Assembly: GCA_001438605.1 (NCBI GenBank)
Contig: LIDE01000031.1
Span: 1 to 41,406 of the forward strand
DNA length: 41,406 nucleotides
Direction: 5' to 3'
Source of the DNA: SAR92 bacterium BACL16 MAG-120619-bin48
GTDB taxonomy: Bacteria > Pseudomonadota > Gammaproteobacteria > Pseudomonadales > Porticoccaceae
Positions 40,942 to 41,406 of this stretch are shown in pieces (position 1 is the stretch's first letter; each line of letters opens with the position of its first letter). The notes beneath the pieces are model-generated. The model searched no databases. It was not told where the DNA came from and was given only the letters and a program-made list of their open reading frames with translations. Made by a program: the position numbers and the translations under genes.

Positions 40942-41033
40942 TAAGGAGACAGGTAGGCGGCTTGATGCGCGGTGTAAAGTGACACGGTGCGGGCAGGCAG
41001 TAACTAATTGATTCGAATGTGGCAGGGGTTCCC

Positions 41034-41406
41034 ATGAAAATGATTGTACGAAAGGCTTTAAAAATCATCGCGCTGAGCAGCATTGCTGTGCTCGCGACCA
41101 GTTGTTCAACGACTATGGATGAATACAATGCCGCAGCGGTTGAGACTATGATCAACGAAAAAGGCAATATTCGTGCAACGGGTTACGCTGTGATCAACGT
41201 CCAGGCCCATGACAACCCAGCTCAACAGCGGTTACTGGCGATACGAGCGTCAAAGTTAGACGCGTACCGCTCGCTGATGGAGCAGGTGTACGGTCAGTAC
41301 CTCGATGTTAATACAACCGTTGGCCAGATGATTGTTGAGAGTGATACCTTTCGCGCGCGTGTGCAGGGTGTGATTTATGGCGCTTATTTAGTCAGCATCA
41401 CGCCAG
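41034..41406 (+). CDS. flgP: FlgP-type (LPP20 family) flagellar lipoprotein, partial
   Basis: The first 124 codons are present; the window ends before the stop. A lipoprotein signal (IIALSSIAVLATSC, cysteine at residue 24) is followed by the LPP20/FlgP pattern: ATGYAVINVQAHDNPAQQRLLAIRASKLDAYRSLMEQVYG, seen here as ATGYAVINVQA and RASKLDAYRSLMEQVYG, then VQGVIYGA. In Vibrio and Campylobacter, FlgP forms part of an outer-membrane-associated disk or ring around the flagellar base. It often goes with high-torque polar or sodium-driven motors, which fits the PomAB-type stator here. AGGGG lies about seven bases before ATG 41034. It is divergent from flhA and has its own FliA-type promoter. Confidence 0.88.
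   Translation, partial: MKMIVRKALKIIALSSIAVLATSCSTTMDEYNAAAVETMINEKGNIRATGYAVINVQAHDNPAQQRLLAIRASKLDAYRSLMEQVYGQYLDVNTTVGQMIVESDTFRARVQGVIYGAYLVSITP

Noticed and set aside
40972-40989. Five-codon leader open frame before the flgP-like gene
   Set aside because: Too short to judge and not enriched in any amino acid, so there is no sign of attenuation.

Overview
The window is a chromosomal segment from a Gram-negative, polarly flagellated gammaproteobacterium, probably marine. The evidence is the Pseudomonas/Vibrio-type flagellar gene order, FleQ- and FleR-like sigma-54 activators, FlhF/FlhG, a PomAB-type (sodium-type) stator, a FlgP-like lipoprotein, and an LpxL-type acyltransferase with UbiC/UbiA. 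A lineage near Cellvibrionales/Spongiibacteraceae is a guess, not something the sequence proves.

Layout. Positions 1-6620 hold housekeeping and envelope genes: an unidentified 3' gene fragment, an LpxL-like acyltransferase-ubiC-ubiA operon, a DUF938 methyltransferase, yaaA, an M48-TPR lipoprotein, two small genes and a DUF1566 lipoprotein. Positions 7006-10241 hold a stator operon with one motA/pomA gene and two tandem motB/pomB paralogues, behind a FliA-type promoter. Positions 10288-14400 hold a minus-strand block: a voltage-gated-type potassium channel, fliS behind its own FliA-type promoter, a Sel1-repeat protein and a ClC protein. Positions 14770-31155 hold the flagellar core on the plus strand: a fleQ-like gene, a fleR-like gene, fliEFGHIJ, and then fliKLMNOPQR-flhB. 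Sigma-54 promoters lie ahead of fleR and fliK, and a FleQ-box-like operator lies ahead of fleR.

Positions 31292-35539 hold five genes I cannot assign to a known flagellar family. Three (plus strand) follow flhB and two (minus strand) follow fliA. One has a DamX-like layout: degenerate ATPase-like domain, membrane helix, SPOR domain. Positions 35573-40765 hold flhA-flhF-flhG-fliA on the minus strand, tail-to-tail with the flhB operon and driven by a sigma-54 promoter. Divergent from flhA, at the window edge, is a FlgP-type lipoprotein behind a FliA-type promoter.

How it works together. The inferred cascade is FleQ-like, then sigma-54, then fleR and flhA...fliA, then FleR-like and sigma-54 at fliK (and perhaps other operons), then FliA at motA, fliS and flgP. 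It appears to have lost its signal inputs. The FleQ-like protein lacks the N-terminal domain and some c-di-GMP-binding residues, no fleS kinase gene lies next to fleR, and the FleR receiver domain has lost its phospho-acceptor residues. FlhF also has degraded guanine-recognition motifs. The most novel parts are the five-gene unassigned set at the flhB/fliA junction, the duplicated and internally repeated PomB proteins, and this apparently unphosphorylated regulatory cascade.
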